From Phlyctochytrium arcticum (lineage: Eukaryota > Chytridiomycota > Chytridiomycetes > Chytridiales > Chytridiaceae): a stretch of 64,000 nt of DNA. Shown here piece by piece: positions 24,208 through 36,160 of this stretch. The translations under genes and the position numbers were made by a program. The notes under the pieces were generated by a model. That model was not told the origin of the DNA and did no database searches. It worked only from the letters and a program-made list of their open reading frames with translations. The stretch lies in assembly GCA_025602905.1 (NCBI GenBank), contig JAHLKI010000002.1:186001-250000 (forward strand). Direction: 5' to 3'. Position 1 is the stretch's first letter, and the number at the start of each line of letters is the position of its first letter.

Positions 24208-24311
24208 GCGTCGAGTGGTTGCGATCCGAGGTATTCTGAGAATTCTTCTTTACACTCTATTGTAGAAAAAAAAATCCCAGGTATTTATATGCAAAATCTT
24301 TATCGATAAAC

Positions 24312-25193
24312 TTTCGGGACATTGGTGTGAGTTTGGTCACGTGACGTGTAGGGTGGAGTGTGTCACAGTGCGCAGTATTCTTGTATTTGGCTTGACAAGA
24401 AGAACTCCTCGCCGTGCACTGCGAGAGCAGAAATGTGAGGTTCTTTCATTAGAAAGTGGCTATTATCCAAAGGTGCAGAATAGGACTTACAGATAAACAT
24501 CAGAATGGCTTTCCAAGGTTAGATGGGTCCCGTGCCATGTCGCCAATTTTTCCATCTTGATTCCCAAATCGATACCATCATAAGTAAACTGAAAAGGATT
24601 GAGATTCGTGAAATCTATGCCTTCAAGCGTGTGTGCGGGAGCCTCGAAATCGTTTTCGAAGTTGTCCTAGCAATGGCTCGAAAGACGTCTTCGTGCAAAT
24701 CAATATACTCATCTTGAATTTGTAAGGGTCCCCCACGGTACAAACAACGCGTCTGCCCAGAACCTATACAACGAGTGGAAGGACATAGAAAACATGATGT
24801 CTGTAGTTTATGGCAGAGGAGGTCTAACCGCATTGCTGATTCGTTTGGGCAGCACGGCGCCAATTACTAGTAGCGCATTTTCTGCATCTCTGAAAAGCTA
24901 TGAAATTGGTCACGGACAGCAGTAGCCTTGATTCTTCCCCTCGATTGCAGCACTCGTTGACCTGCGGCGCGATTGTGAAACTGTTTTTACATATTACTTC
25001 TATGATCCAGAACAACTGTACAGAATGAATTTTTTGATTACGTGGTATATAAGTACAATGGGATGAGATTTAGATATGGCAATGAAAGAAAGCAGTGGTA
25101 AATCTACAGGGAGAGACAGTCCGGTTGGTGGAACCGAAAGAAGAAACGTCCGACCGTCGTTCAGGTGAGAAGCGAGAGTGTAAGAAGTGAATG
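24312..25193. other. Intergenic, no gene seen
   Basis: Nearly 0.9 kb beyond the virus-like element. Small frames on both strands lack recognisable motifs. Confidence 0.5.
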
Positions 25194-25525
25194 TCATGAG
25201 AAATGCCAGAACGACAAGAGACTGTCACCAAAAGCGAGCAAGAAGGAGATTTCCACGAAACTAAGCGGTATTCGGGGTATGGTAGGCAAAAGAGCTTCTC
25301 GCTTAGCTAAAACATCGACCGCTACATTTCCTTCATGGCCATTGTGCCCTCGGGCCCATCGCTAGAAATAAAATTCATGAGAACGAGTTTCATAATTGTG
25401 TAAATGCATCGCATTGCGTCTGTACTTACGAAGTCTATTCTTTCAGGGTAGCGAGCACGTTCAGCTTCCAATGTAGGCCATATATCCGTATTGTTGACCG
25501 GTGTACATCCAGTAGTTACGCTCAA
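25194..25525 (-). pseudogene. RNase H domain, C-terminal remnant
   Basis: A short exon (CTPVNNTDIWPTLEAERARY to IDF) joins across a gtaagt...tttctag intron to RWARGHNGHEGNVAVDVLAKREA. This is the end of an RNase HI fold, with the H-x-G-x-x-G-N-x-x-x-D block holding the last catalytic Asp. Upstream, stop codons appear in frame, and the DGS and ED motifs are not found in place. A non-LTR retrotransposon tail or a broken RNH1 copy are both possible. Confidence 0.65.
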
Positions 25526-25810
25526 GCGACTTGGTACATGTTGCCTTGCTTATGAGTACTGAGGAAATCGAAAAAATTTGCAGGAGGTAGGAAGCGCGCT
25601 TCGCTGCGCCCTCGGATCGTAGAATCAAAAGGCCTCATATTCATTTGCCGGCTGAGTGGTTTTCCTCCCGATCTTCCGAAATTTCTCGCATGCGCTCAAA
25701 TGCGGATGCCTCCTATATAGTGAACTACTTAGTACATTTCTTTACGCCGCGTGACTGGTCGACGCAATACTTAGCTAGAGGGGTTGGAATCGTATGCTTA
25801 AGACGAAAGG

Positions 25811-26235
25811 ATTGGGAATGGCGACGCGGGTGCTGTACTGGGGCCATGGAGATGCCACAGATACCAAAGCAATTCCGAAGTCGTTTTACCAATTGCCAGT
25901 GGGACTGGGCAAGTGGCCACCCCCCGAGCAGTCCGCCCAAGCCAAACGTGGGACTTACAGGGCATCAAAACTCGCCAGCCGCAGGTGCTGGTGCCTTTCT
26001 CCAGATCGCCACCATCAATTCGATTCAAGAGTGTAGGAACGGCGACGCGGGTGCTGCACTGAGGCCATGGAGATGCCACAGATGCGAAAAGCAATTCCAA
26101 AGTCGTTTTTCCAAATGCCAGTGGAACTGGGCAAATGGCCGTTCCCCGAGCCGTCCGCCCAAGCCAAGCGTGGGACTTACAGGGCATCAAAACTCGCCAG
26201 CTATAGGTGCTGGTGCTCTTGCTTGATATGAGATG
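25811..26235. repeat. Imperfect tandem duplication, unit about 200-225 bp
   Basis: Copy 1 (about 25811-26033) and copy 2 (about 26034-26235) share blocks such as gcgacgcgggtgctg, ggccatggagatgccacaga and gtgggacttacagggcatca at about 85% identity. Both strands are open in places; nothing indicates which, if either, is coding. Confidence 0.88.
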
Positions 26236-26239
26236 AGCT

Positions 26240-27200
26240 CCCTGATGATTTGAGAGATTTTGTCCGGGTCAGTCTGTCTGAACGCGTCTCTGGCGGGGAA
26301 TTATCCGGTTTGAACCAGCAACTCCGATCTTGCTGCGCGCAGATCCAGACGCGTAGATTCCTCTGAGTGTCAAGATCGCCAAGATCACTTGCATTGCTTC
26401 AGTAACCATCATGCCAAAGACACCTGCTAAAAACAAGAAACGATTTGTCGCCCGCAAAAGTAGTCCTCAAGTGAGTATCTAAGCGTCTCCGTACTCGTCC
26501 AATGCGAGGGACCGAAACGGGGGGACCTGGAAGGGGGGGGAGTTAAAAGAGAAATCGCCATCTGAAATTCGCACATAACTGTTATCATTGCTACACAAAA
26601 CGGCTCAAAACGTCAGCCAATCCAAAGTGAATTATTACATCTCGAGGTTCGTGACGTAAAAGCGCAACTTTATTGACAGTCTGCAATGAAACAGGGTCAA
26701 GGTAGATTTACCAACACGTATTTCACGAACACGCCGGAGCTCTGATTACATCAGCGTGGCTGCGACTCTGATTTGTCCTAAAATGGAACCCGTGCGCTGG
26801 GACGGTTGAGTAGATGCGTCACGTGACGGTACGGCAACGTCAGCAGCAGCTTGAGAAGGAGCACATTTCGCCATTTCGCCCAAAACCCTCGCTTCATCCA
26901 GCGGTCTGTCAGTAGTCAAATCGACCTGATTCACTGCCTTATATTCGATTTGGGTCTGGGACAAGGGCGACAGTATAGTTAGCAGAGTGGCGGCTCGACT
27001 CGCGCGCGTAGAAACGACTAAGATTGGACCGGAAATCCCGACCGAAAATCAGTGATATTTCAAGCGTTTGTGTCAGGAAGACCAATACTCGACAACCTCC
27101 GACTTGTTCAACCTACTGGGGTGCCATATCTGCGAACCAGTACTGTACCCTTCCCGAATCACATCCGTATACATCCATCATTCAGGCAAAATAAGGCAAG
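26240..27200. other. Intergenic, possible orphan first exon
   Basis: An ATG at 26411 opens a short basic peptide (MPKTPAKNKKRFVARK) ended by a gtgagt-like donor near 26471, but no following exon was found. The rest shows no gene. The last 100 bp presumably hold the VMA6 promoter. Confidence 0.4.
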
Positions 27201-28500
27201 ATGGAGGCCTTGTTCTTTAACGTTGAAGACGGTTTCTTGGAGGCTATGGTGCGAGGCTACAAGGCAGGAATTCTGACCAACTCAAACTACATCAATCTGA
27301 CCCAATGCGAGACGCTCGATGGTGAGGTTTCCCATCAAGCTCTCGACCAATTATCAGTCAATGTTTACTGACTTGGGGTTATGTTTGATTTGCCCATCTG
27401 AATAGATCTCAAATTGCAGTTGGCATCGACGGATTACGGAAACTTTCTGCAGAATGAGCCTTCTCCCCTTGCAACGACCACGATTGCCGATAAAGCCCGT
27501 GAGACACTCGTATCACATTTCCAGTACATGCGCGCAAATGCGGTAAAGCCTCTGGCCACTTTTTTGGATTTCATTACGTGAGTTGATGGCCGCAAACGCC
27601 ATTTACCATAGAAAGAAAGGCTAATCCAATCACAGATACGCCTACATGATTGACAACACTATCCTTCTGATTACTGGCACACTCCACGAACGCGACACCA
27701 ACGAGCTGCTTGAGCGATGTCACCCGCTCGGCATGTTTGACGGTATCGCAGCGCTCTGCGTCGCCACAAACGTCACTGAGCTGTTTAATACCGTCCTCGT
27801 GGAGTCTCCCTTGGCCCCATACTTTGAAAAGTGTCTGTCAGCTCAGGATTTGGATGAAATGAATATCGAGATTATAAGGAATACCTTGTACAAGGCGTAT
27901 TTGGAGGATTTCTATAATTACTGCCTTATGCTAGGTGGGCCCACGGCGGAAATCATGGGCGAGATTTTGCAGGTAAGAATTTGAGGGTTTGCGTGATCCT
28001 GTCATTTTTTATCACGTTTCTGAAATTGCTTGACAGTTTGAAGCTGACCGTCGTGTCATCAATATTACGATCAACTCTCTGAACACGGAACTGTCCAAGG
28101 ATGACCGAGCAAAGCTTTTCCCCACTTGCGGAAAACTGTACCCGGAGGCGACAGCAAAGTTGGCCCGTGCCGATGATGTTGAACAAGTGCGCATGGCCGT
28201 GGACAGCTATGCAGTAAGTGGCCCGCCTGTCAAAAATGTAAACCAAAACTAATGTCTTCTTTACAGAACTACAAGTCCTTCTTTGATCTGCCAGTGGGAA
28301 GTGAACGCTCGCTGGAGGACAAATTCTTCGAATACGAAGTGCACCTCAACAAGCGCGCCTTCATCCAGCAATTCCAATTCGGTGTCTTCTACTCGTATGT
28401 CAAATTGAAGGAACAGGAGATTCGAAACATTGTTTGGATTGCCGAATGCATAGCACAGCAACAGAAGGAGCGGATTAACAACTACATCACCATTTTCTGA
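27201..28500 (+). CDS. VMA6: V-type H+-ATPase subunit d (Vma6)
   Basis: Exons 27201-27321, 27406-27577, 27636-27972, 28037-28213 and 28267-28500 give 346 aa, the usual length for subunit d. This subunit couples the V1 central stalk to the membrane c-ring of the vacuolar proton pump. Landmarks include [21 protein letters not shown] at the start, [88 protein letters not shown] and the C-terminal [14 protein letters not shown] ... INNYITIF. All introns are GT-AG and 53-84 bp long. The gene is isolated between accessory regions and is not disrupted. Confidence 0.97.
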
Positions 28501-29214
28501 AATTTCCTTGATTGGAAGTTTATGCTTTGTTTGAGGTGTACAGTTGTGGGTCGGTGAATGTGGCAGTATTATTTTCAATTTTGAATATACCCCGACCATT
28601 CTTCTTTTCTACGTTTCGAAAGGTTGATCAACCGCGACACTTGCAATGAACATGACATAGAGCTATCCCCGTACAGTACGAGGGAAGCAAGTCAGTTACT
28701 GCTTAGAAAGACCTGGCCGTTCAGGCTTGCGCCAAGAAGCAACTTTATGAGATGATCGGATCCTCATTCCTAAGGCAAGGCTACTTGAATGAAAAGTAGC
28801 AAAATATTTTACTACTTCCGCACGGTTTCGGAATTTTTCATGTATCGTAGCTACAAAATGTAACCTAGCGTATACTCCCGCCCAGAACGATCTGGCCAAC
28901 CAAAATGGTAAAGCGATCGAACGTGCAAACCGCGTTACGCGTGAGGCCAGGTTTCCCCAGAGACAAATAGGCCGGAAATCTTCCTACACACAACCGTTTG
29001 GTCACTCCAGTAGTCACTTCGAAGTTAATTGCCCCTAGGTGAGCACTCTGTGGTTCAACTTTTGACTGATTTACTCTGGTCCCGAGGCTGACGCACGCAA
29101 AATCTGCTAGATTCCGTTACAATCACTCTGTGCGGTGCATACTGTTTTTGGGCGCACTGCGACTGCCTGTACTTCAGCTGCAGCTTAACAACTACCTCAC
29201 CGAAAGCAAGCACC
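28501..29214. other. Intergenic, only the left repeat copy
   Basis: It contains the VMA6 3' region, the left copy of the diverged repeat and the upstream region of the orphan gene. No coding frame is supported. Confidence 0.5.
28596..28690 (+). repeat. Diverged direct repeat, left copy
   Basis: About 85 bp centred on gcgacacttgcaatgaacatg match 32080-32165 in the same orientation at roughly 80% identity. The pair brackets the orphan gene at 29.2-31.2 kb. Confidence 0.75.
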
Positions 29215-31165
29215 ATGGCAAATTACATATCCGATGGTACCATTTACAGGCTGATAGAGAGCTTGGACATCAAGAACGCTCCTGGCTGGTCATCCGAGAA
29301 GGAGGCCAAGCTCAAAGAACAACTGAATATTGATCTCCCAAAGATTGGTCGAAATATGGGCGTTCAGCGTCCGCTTTATTGGTTTTACGAAATCTCGGAT
29401 CCCGAACGGGCGATTGAGCAGGCTGGCAATGGGAAAGGGTTTGTGTTTAGCAACCGGGTCAGCTGCACTGCCGGACACGTTGAGGCGGCTGGTGACGTAG
29501 CCCTCTGCTGGGGCAACGGTGCCAGTAGTGACTCGGTCGACTTTTCCTTTCTGACCCCGGGGCCGAACACCACCAGCTACTTTAAGCCCGCGGGGGATCA
29601 GGCGCGGCTACTCTTCTCTGCATCGGCAACCGCCGCAACCGACCGGCCCGTATGGTTTTCCAACGGTGAGAGACTCCCGAAGAACGCGCGGACAACTTGT
29701 CCGGCACTCGGAATCGGAGGGATTTTCGCTGTCTTCCAAGCTAGTACCGACTGGGGCCGAGGACACAGTGGCTCTATGATCACGTTCACTGACGGCTTTG
29801 ACAGCCCGCACTATCTCGGATATATAGTAATCGCTCGTAGCAAGGAGAACCACAAGCTCGCACTAGCCATATCTCTTCCTCGGCTGCTGGCTTGCCCTTT
29901 GTTAGGTCTCATGGACAGGATTAAACTTTTGTTAGGTCACATGGACAGTATTGAACTTTGGGACAAGAATTCCTTTTCAAGCTTCATCTCGGGAGACCTT
30001 TGTCTGTTCCGCCCAGTTCTCGTATACTTTGAGACCTACCAGTGTGAGCGAGGACAACAGGTCAGGAATGATTGGGAGCTTATCTCACACGGAGTGAAAT
30101 ATTTCAGGAAGGAGCTCAGTCCTTCTTTCCAAGAGTCAGCCGGTTGGATTGATGCCTACCTGAACCCACAGGCGGAACTAAATGATCCAAAAGCAACGGA
30201 ACTAAATGATCTAAAAGAAAAGATCACAGAGTACCATGAGAAAGGGGGAAAATATAAGTATGTTCTAAAGCTAAGGAGCAGTCTGGCCGGTGGACAGTTC
30301 AATTATGCCGATGCTTATCGGAAAGCAAAGCAGGAGCAGCTTGAAGATAGAGGCTTCAAACATGCAGTGGAGCCGCCCGCGGACAATAAACTTCTAGCTA
30401 AAAGCCTCTCCAAGCTGCCGGCATCAACTTACGACAAGCACATCGTCTCGAATCTTCCCAAGGAACTGAGGATGGTCGTGCTTTTTGCTGAGTGTTTGGA
30501 CCAATTTGGAAAACTCTCGAAGAATGCCTGTTGGTTCCTTCGTTATAATAACGACAAAACAATATATAGCGCCATGTTCAAAGTGCAGAAGCTGAACAAC
30601 ATCTATCGAGGCTTTAATTCGTCAGCTCCGACCGAAGGTTGGAAAGGACACCCGCTACCAGGCGGAACTTGGCTGGATTTCCCCCGCGATGATGCAGCAG
30701 GAGCGGCATTCACGGGTGAAGAGGGGGTCCGCCCTTACCTGTATTGGCCGTACACAAATCACTCCCGTTGGGTTCGCGATACGTTTCCGTTTCAACAAGA
30801 GGAAAATCATCTCAAGAGTCGAAAGCCTGGCCACGCCAAATTGGTGGTAGCACATCATCCGACCCTCTGCGAACGAAACCCCTCACGTGTACTGGGGAGC
30901 CGTAAAAGACGGGGACAAAAGAAGTAGCGCACATCGCTGCTTTCGGCCGTCGCACTTGCACAAAGCCACGGACGCGGTCAACAAGTTGTGTGAGTACCTC
31001 CAATACGCGGAGCCGCTGGCACACGATTGGAAGCCCGAGAGTTCAAATCCTACGAAAACGCCCGTTGCCGCGTCTTCCACGGCTGCCAAATCCCCGGGCT
31101 CCTCGGGATCCGGAGGCGCGGGAGCGACAGGGTCGGAGCCGCAAGGTTCTGCGAATAAAGTGTGA
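29215..31165 (+). CDS. Orphan protein, two-frame gene with Pro/Ala/Ser-rich tail
   Basis: The first frame (29215-30927) encodes about 540 plausible residues starting MANYISDGTIYRL, with no recognised domain. A second frame (about 30860-31165) continues with ETPHVYWGAVKDGDKRSSAH, a helix, and a low-complexity Ala/Ser/Gly/Pro tail. The switch near 30850 may be an intron or a frameshift; no convincing splice pair was found. Internal duplications are visible: a roughly 30-bp unit near 29900-29960 (LLGLMDRIKL/LLGHMDSIEL) and ELNDP/ELNDL near 30175-30220. No signal peptide or membrane segment is evident. The region lies between two diverged direct repeats. Confidence 0.6.
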
Positions 31166-32548
31166 ACGGCAAGTGTAAATTGCCGTGGACAAAAGGACCC
31201 ATTGTGAACTCTGAGACAGGACCATTGATGCCATAAATGACAGAGACGATAGTTGGAAGGTATGAGAGAGGTCTGAACGTACTTGTCGGTCTGGATGACT
31301 CGATACATTAGGAACAATGTATTTATTAGTAGGGTAGTCGGACAATAGGTTCTATAGTTTAGCGGGGGGAACATCCGGACAGGGACGCGGTCGTGTATAT
31401 GTGAAATACATGCAGCGAAGGCTAGTCTACACTAAGCTACAATGTGCTGCACGTCCTCTCCATCTCCAAGTTCTCACGGGCAACGATGACTCGACGCGTC
31501 CCGACGCGTCGTGTGGCGATTCCCAACAACGAGCATATCAATCGAAGAAGCGTCAGAGCTAGTCCAGACTCGAAAAGACAGCCCTTCTCTTCAAATCTCA
31601 TTCATTCAGCTTGTCTATAACTGTAACAAGTCGTGCGCCACAGGCCTGCCAGTTTCAAGACTTTTCTTGATGTACAGACCTTTATGTGCCTTCGTTTTAC
31701 TTTGTCCGCTTTCAATCAGGGTTCTCCACACTTTGATCCGAGACAGAGCTTAAGCCTACAATCAAAGACAACACTCACTGTTCAAGCGTTCAGTGAAGCT
31801 GTGTAAACGGAACCGACCCCATCGGACGAGCTGAATACATCAGTAGGCATCGGTTCCAGTCACAGTCTGTCTGCCCGACCACAGCTGCAACACTCTGTCG
31901 CAGCTGGGGCTCGCTAATGAGGCAGAATCTGTGCATCGAGCCATGGGGATACGTTGCCTAATTTCAGATTGGAAGTGGGTCGGCAGGCAGGCATGGACGG
32001 GTAATGGAGTTTAATGGAAAGGATCGAGGAGAGGGTTTATGAATATGTTCAGATCAAACTTTACAAAGCAGATGCCCGTTATTCTTTCTTGCCATTCAAA
32101 GGATTGATCATCCGCGACGCTTGCAATGAATATGTCAACATTGAGCTGTCCCCATACACTACGAGAAAACCCAAATTAGTTGACGTTCAAGAAGGATTGG
32201 CAAAGTATATTTACATAGGTTGACACGATACTCTCTTCTCCGCTCAAAAAATTCCTTGCCGCGTGTCTCATCAATGAACATGCCTATGAGAGGCGCACTG
32301 GGTGGTAGCTGGGGTATAACGCGTTCCACAATCTAGAAAGTTTGCCGTTGAGACAAGACAAATTGTAGGGAAACAGTATACGGTACCATCTTGAATTGGC
32401 TTTCGCCTCGCTCAGGCGAGTGTGTGCGTAAAATGCGCACCACTGCTGCCGACCCTTTCTGTGATGCGACCATTGCACAGCTCAGAAACGGGATCCACTC
32501 CAAGAAGCATAATCCTACATGAAATGTAAGTACAAAACACGAACAATA
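31166..32548. other. Intergenic, contains right repeat copy
   Basis: About 1.4 kb with no supported gene. It carries the right copy of the diverged repeat and otherwise short frames. Confidence 0.5.
32080..32165 (+). repeat. Diverged direct repeat, right copy
   Basis: Matches 28596-28690 around gcgacgcttgcaatgaatatg in the same orientation. Confidence 0.75.
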
Positions 32549-35017
32549 TCAATCACCAAGAGAATACATACGATCAAAATGGGCTAGCATGGGATCCATC
32601 CGTGTGTCAAGACTTGCCACGACGCGAGGCAAAGAGTGCAGAATTCTCAAGGAATCAGTGCCCTTGGGACAGTCCATCAAGTACAAGGTATTGACCGTTG
32701 CGCCCAGGACCAGTTCTGCCACTGTACTGTCTTCATCTTCACAACAGCTCCTACGGGTTGAGACACCGTGGTCATCCACAATATAAAATGGGCAGGTATC
32801 GCGATATGTCCAGTCGACCCAGGGTGCCGGTTCCGGCTCTGTACGCCGGTTTTGTCGTTCCCGCCACCAGTTGATCTGGGCAGCCAAAAACGGGAAACTT
32901 TGCAGGATATCCAGCTGATGTTCATATTCCAACATGTCTTCCGGAAAGTGAGCTTCCTGATTGATTCCAGGGCCATGCTGCTCAAAAATGTCCATTCCAC
33001 CGTACGGAGGCATTTCGTCACTCAGATTTGATTCATTTTCATCAGGATCTGGCAGTCCGCCCCAGTGTTGGCCTTGTATCTCTTCATTGGATGTACCACC
33101 CTCGTCCAAACCTTCCCAAATGTTATTCGAATGACCTTCCGCTACACTGGAAGCGTTAGAGTCATTGTCACCGGATGAGGACGACCATTCACTTGGCTGA
33201 CTATCCTCACCGGAATCATTTGATAAATGATCTCCCGCCTCGTCCGTGTCATCCTCATATACCAGTGGCGGCAGCGATCCTTCTGGATCCATGGCTTCTC
33301 CTGCTTCAGATTCCGCATCGTGCCAATAGGGGTAAGCTTGCTGAGCATCGATAATATCGTCAATGTAGTTTTGATATTCATCATTTGAGTCCTCATCGTA
33401 TGGACCAAAGTCGTCGTCATCATCATCAAAACCGAAATCATCGTACGGTCTGGCATTATGGATTTCGGTAGTTGGGGCAGGAGTATCTTCGGGAGGGGTA
33501 CGGGGGTGTAAGGGTGGCGTCTCTGGGCCGTCTCCGCCTCTCGACAAATCTTGCTTCATTTCGCTGCTGCAGCTTGGCAATAGAACATCTTGACGAATAG
33601 CACGACCAGTATCCACACCCTCCGAGTGAGCCATCGGCTCTGTTTCACCTTGATTCGCTCCTTCGTCATCCTCCTCCGATCCACTCCATACATGCTCCTC
33701 AAATACTACCTCTGGCTCATTCAAGAAGCCTTCCAAATGGTCACAGGGATCATCCACAAACTCTTCCTCCCAGTCAGTGACAGACAGCCGTTGGCCGCGT
33801 ATATCATCCTTGTCATCATCGAAGGTTGTCGCTTCTGGCCCTTGATTGCCGGCTTCAATTTTGGCTTGTATGGACACCGCGTCCCGACCTAACCTGGTCT
33901 CCACAGCATTATTGACAGCGGTAACAGTTCCGTTAATCGGATTGAACTCTTTGGGTGTGTTTACTGGTATGTGCTTAAATGCAAGTGGTTGAACAAAAAC
34001 GGCGGACCAGCACCTGCACCGAGAATTCACTTTACGCGTCATTACGGCATGATGCAAATAGGACTTTACCATTGACTGCTTGGTGCACTTGAACGTAGTG
34101 CGGTCCCATCCCTCACATTCCAAATTTTGAACGAGCAGTCTAGGCGTATCACTATTAATCAAACCGCCAGGAAAATAAACTTTTTGAAGGATACGTACCT
34201 ATCGAACAAGACACAAGGAGATTCCCACATTGACTGAATGAGATAGATGGGACATTATTCTCATGACCCACCAGTTCTCTGCTCTCAACTCCATCTCCTA
34301 ATGGGTTGGTTTCACCTTGATTTGTCTGGAAATGTCCAGCATCCGACAAAGCACGGAGATTCCAAATCATCACAGTATGGGAATTCGCAGAGGCCGCGAG
34401 CAGATATTTTGGGCCGTGGAGGGCTAGTCCCCATACCGAATCTTTATGTCTAAAAAATGTACATGAACAAATTAGACATGATACTTGCAGAGAAATAATA
34501 GCTTAAGGTATATACGAACTGCAGAGCGATTGGAGCACGGTCCAGGGCGTTGGTGAGCCATACGTGAATATAGTTGCTGTCATCAGCGGCGACCAGCACT
34601 TCCTGTTTACCCAACAGGGCCGTACGGATGGCATTAATGGGACCATGAGCATTCTAGCAACAACAATGGTCAATATATCAGCATTGAGTATCCTTATCAT
34701 TCACGCGAAAAACACTAACCTCATAACTGGGACATTGGACTAATGTCACTGGTGCAGGTTTCTCATCTTTGGCACCCGTCAGACGGTAGACATTGATATG
34801 CCGGTGAACAGCCACATAAAACACATTCTTCTCAATAATACTCGCAGCACTCAAATTCAATCTCTATCAATGAATCATAAACATCACCACGACCATGCAA
34901 AAATCTTGACGAGGAACCCACCCAAGATTCCACATGTTCCAGACCCTCTATAAAGTCATATCGGATATCGGGGTCGACGAGGAGCGGGCGGTAGGGTGCC
35001 AGTAGCAGCGGTGCCAT
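32549..35017 (-). CDS. CRT10: CRT10-like WD40 protein
   Basis: This is a minus-strand gene with several short introns in its 5' part and a long last exon. The N-terminal half shows beta-propeller blades: NAIRTALLGKQEVLVAADDS with YIHVWLTN, then SVWGLALHGPKYLLAASANS with VMIWNL, then ELVGHENNVPSISFS. The C-terminal half holds RLLVQNLECEGWDRTTFKC, a long acidic disordered region with runs of Asp and Glu, and a conserved-looking end (YLMDCPKGTDSLRILHSLPR ... RMYSLGD). The arrangement fits the fungal CRT10 family, linked in yeast to control of ribonucleotide reductase genes. The start at 35017 (MAPLLLAPY) is the first ATG in frame; an earlier exon is possible. Confidence 0.62.
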
Positions 35018-35226
35018 GTCCTTTGCATCTTGCAAATACTCAATGTTGTGTGCTATACGCCGTGGGAAAACCCCGGGTTTTTGTGGGTCGGTGTCATCAC
35101 AAGATTTTCATGAAGTTGCATGGTAAGTGGCTTGGAGCTTGATTTGGTTTTCAATTTCCGACTGGAAATTTGCAGCGCTTTCTTGGATTCGAAACCGCTC
35201 AGGACGAAAAGCATTTGTAGATCACA
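35018..35226. promoter_or_regulatory. Divergent promoter, CRT10-like / TMEM242-like
   Basis: A 209-bp gap between opposed start codons. No specific element is recognised; function inferred from layout. Confidence 0.45.
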
Positions 35227-36160
35227 ATGCCTTCCTGGTCGTGGTTTGGATGGTCGGGGCGCGCGGACCCGTCCGTCAAAAGTCAGGGATCTGCTCACTC
35301 GATAGCCGATGCGACACTACCTTGGTTGGCCGCTGACAGCGTTGCTCCACCGCCAGTTACCGCTGTTGTTGCGCCTACTTCAACTGTACAGTCTTCTTCT
35401 ACACGAGATGAGGATCGGAAGATGCCAGCTGTCGCTCCAATCTTAAAATCATCTCAAGATAAACAATCTCTTGTCACCACCACCCCACCCACTGTCCTGT
35501 CCCCACCCAAGACCGACGGGATCGATTTGATGGACTACAATAAGTAAGAGATGCAAGGTTACCCCCTCTTTTATTAGAACCAAAATTGATTCGTTGCAAA
35601 TGATAGGTACATCATCGGCGCCGCCTCCATTTTCGCCTTTTCCACCATGCTCTACACCATCCGTCAGCGAACAAAGGGCCACACACGGATGCCCCTCCAA
35701 GAACTCTTGGAAAACCCCGCAGCAGCTGCTGCCAACCCTAAACTGGTTGCATATGTGTATGCCGGTCGAGCGTTCACGACTGCTACCCTGCTGGTACTGA
35801 CCGGAACGGTTGGGCTGACGATGACTGTTGCGAGTGTATTACAGGTCAACAATGTGAGTATAACACCTACCTGAGCTGTTTTAGATCCCGATAACTCACC
35901 ATTCTTTTCCAAAGCTCCGTGACTTTTCATTAAAGATGCGAGAACTTATGACCCAAAAATTCCCGGCTCTCCATAAAAGCGGCGACCACAATGAATCCAA
36001 ATACGATGCGGGCGTGCACGAATTTTGGAAAGAAGTAGCGGAAGATGCAGAAAAAGAGGAACGGGAAGGCGTATGGACCGAATCGGAAAGTCATGCCATT
36101 ATTGGGGATCGGCTGCGGCATCAACTTGGACCGTTGGGGTCGCGTCGGGGGCAGCAATAA
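35227..36160 (+). CDS. TMEM242-like mitochondrial membrane protein
   Basis: Exons 35227-35543, 35607-35853 and 35915-36160 give 269 aa. After a disordered Ser/Pro-rich N-terminus comes a hydrophobic helix (YIIGAASIFAFSTMLYTIRQR), a loop, then a second segment (AGRAFTTATLLVLTGTVGLT) and LRDFSLKMRELM, with a charged tail. Two membrane spans followed by a short amphipathic xxFSxKMRE segment fit the TMEM242 family. Its animal member helps assemble ATP synthase and complex I in the inner mitochondrial membrane. The assignment rests on topology and a short motif and is moderate. Confidence 0.6.

Larger units (their letters stand above)
19574..24311. mobile_element. Compact polinton/PLV-like element with four genes
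   Basis: The interval holds a penton-like capsid gene, a packaging ATPase, a chromodomain rve integrase and a tyrosine recombinase, all open and tightly packed (12 bp between ATPase and integrase; about 58 bp between the convergent integrase and recombinase). A 12-bp motif, gtttatcgataa, lies at 19574 and again inverted at 24300-24311, with an inner direct copy at 20172. These are taken as provisional ends. No major capsid protein, DNA polymerase or protease is seen between or beside them. No target duplication was identified, so the exact edges are uncertain. Confidence 0.7.

Noticed and set aside
31030..31060. tRNA B-box-like gttcaaatcc
   Set aside because: It lies in a coding-looking frame, and no matching A-box or cloverleaf was found. 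No tRNA or rRNA gene was found anywhere in the window.
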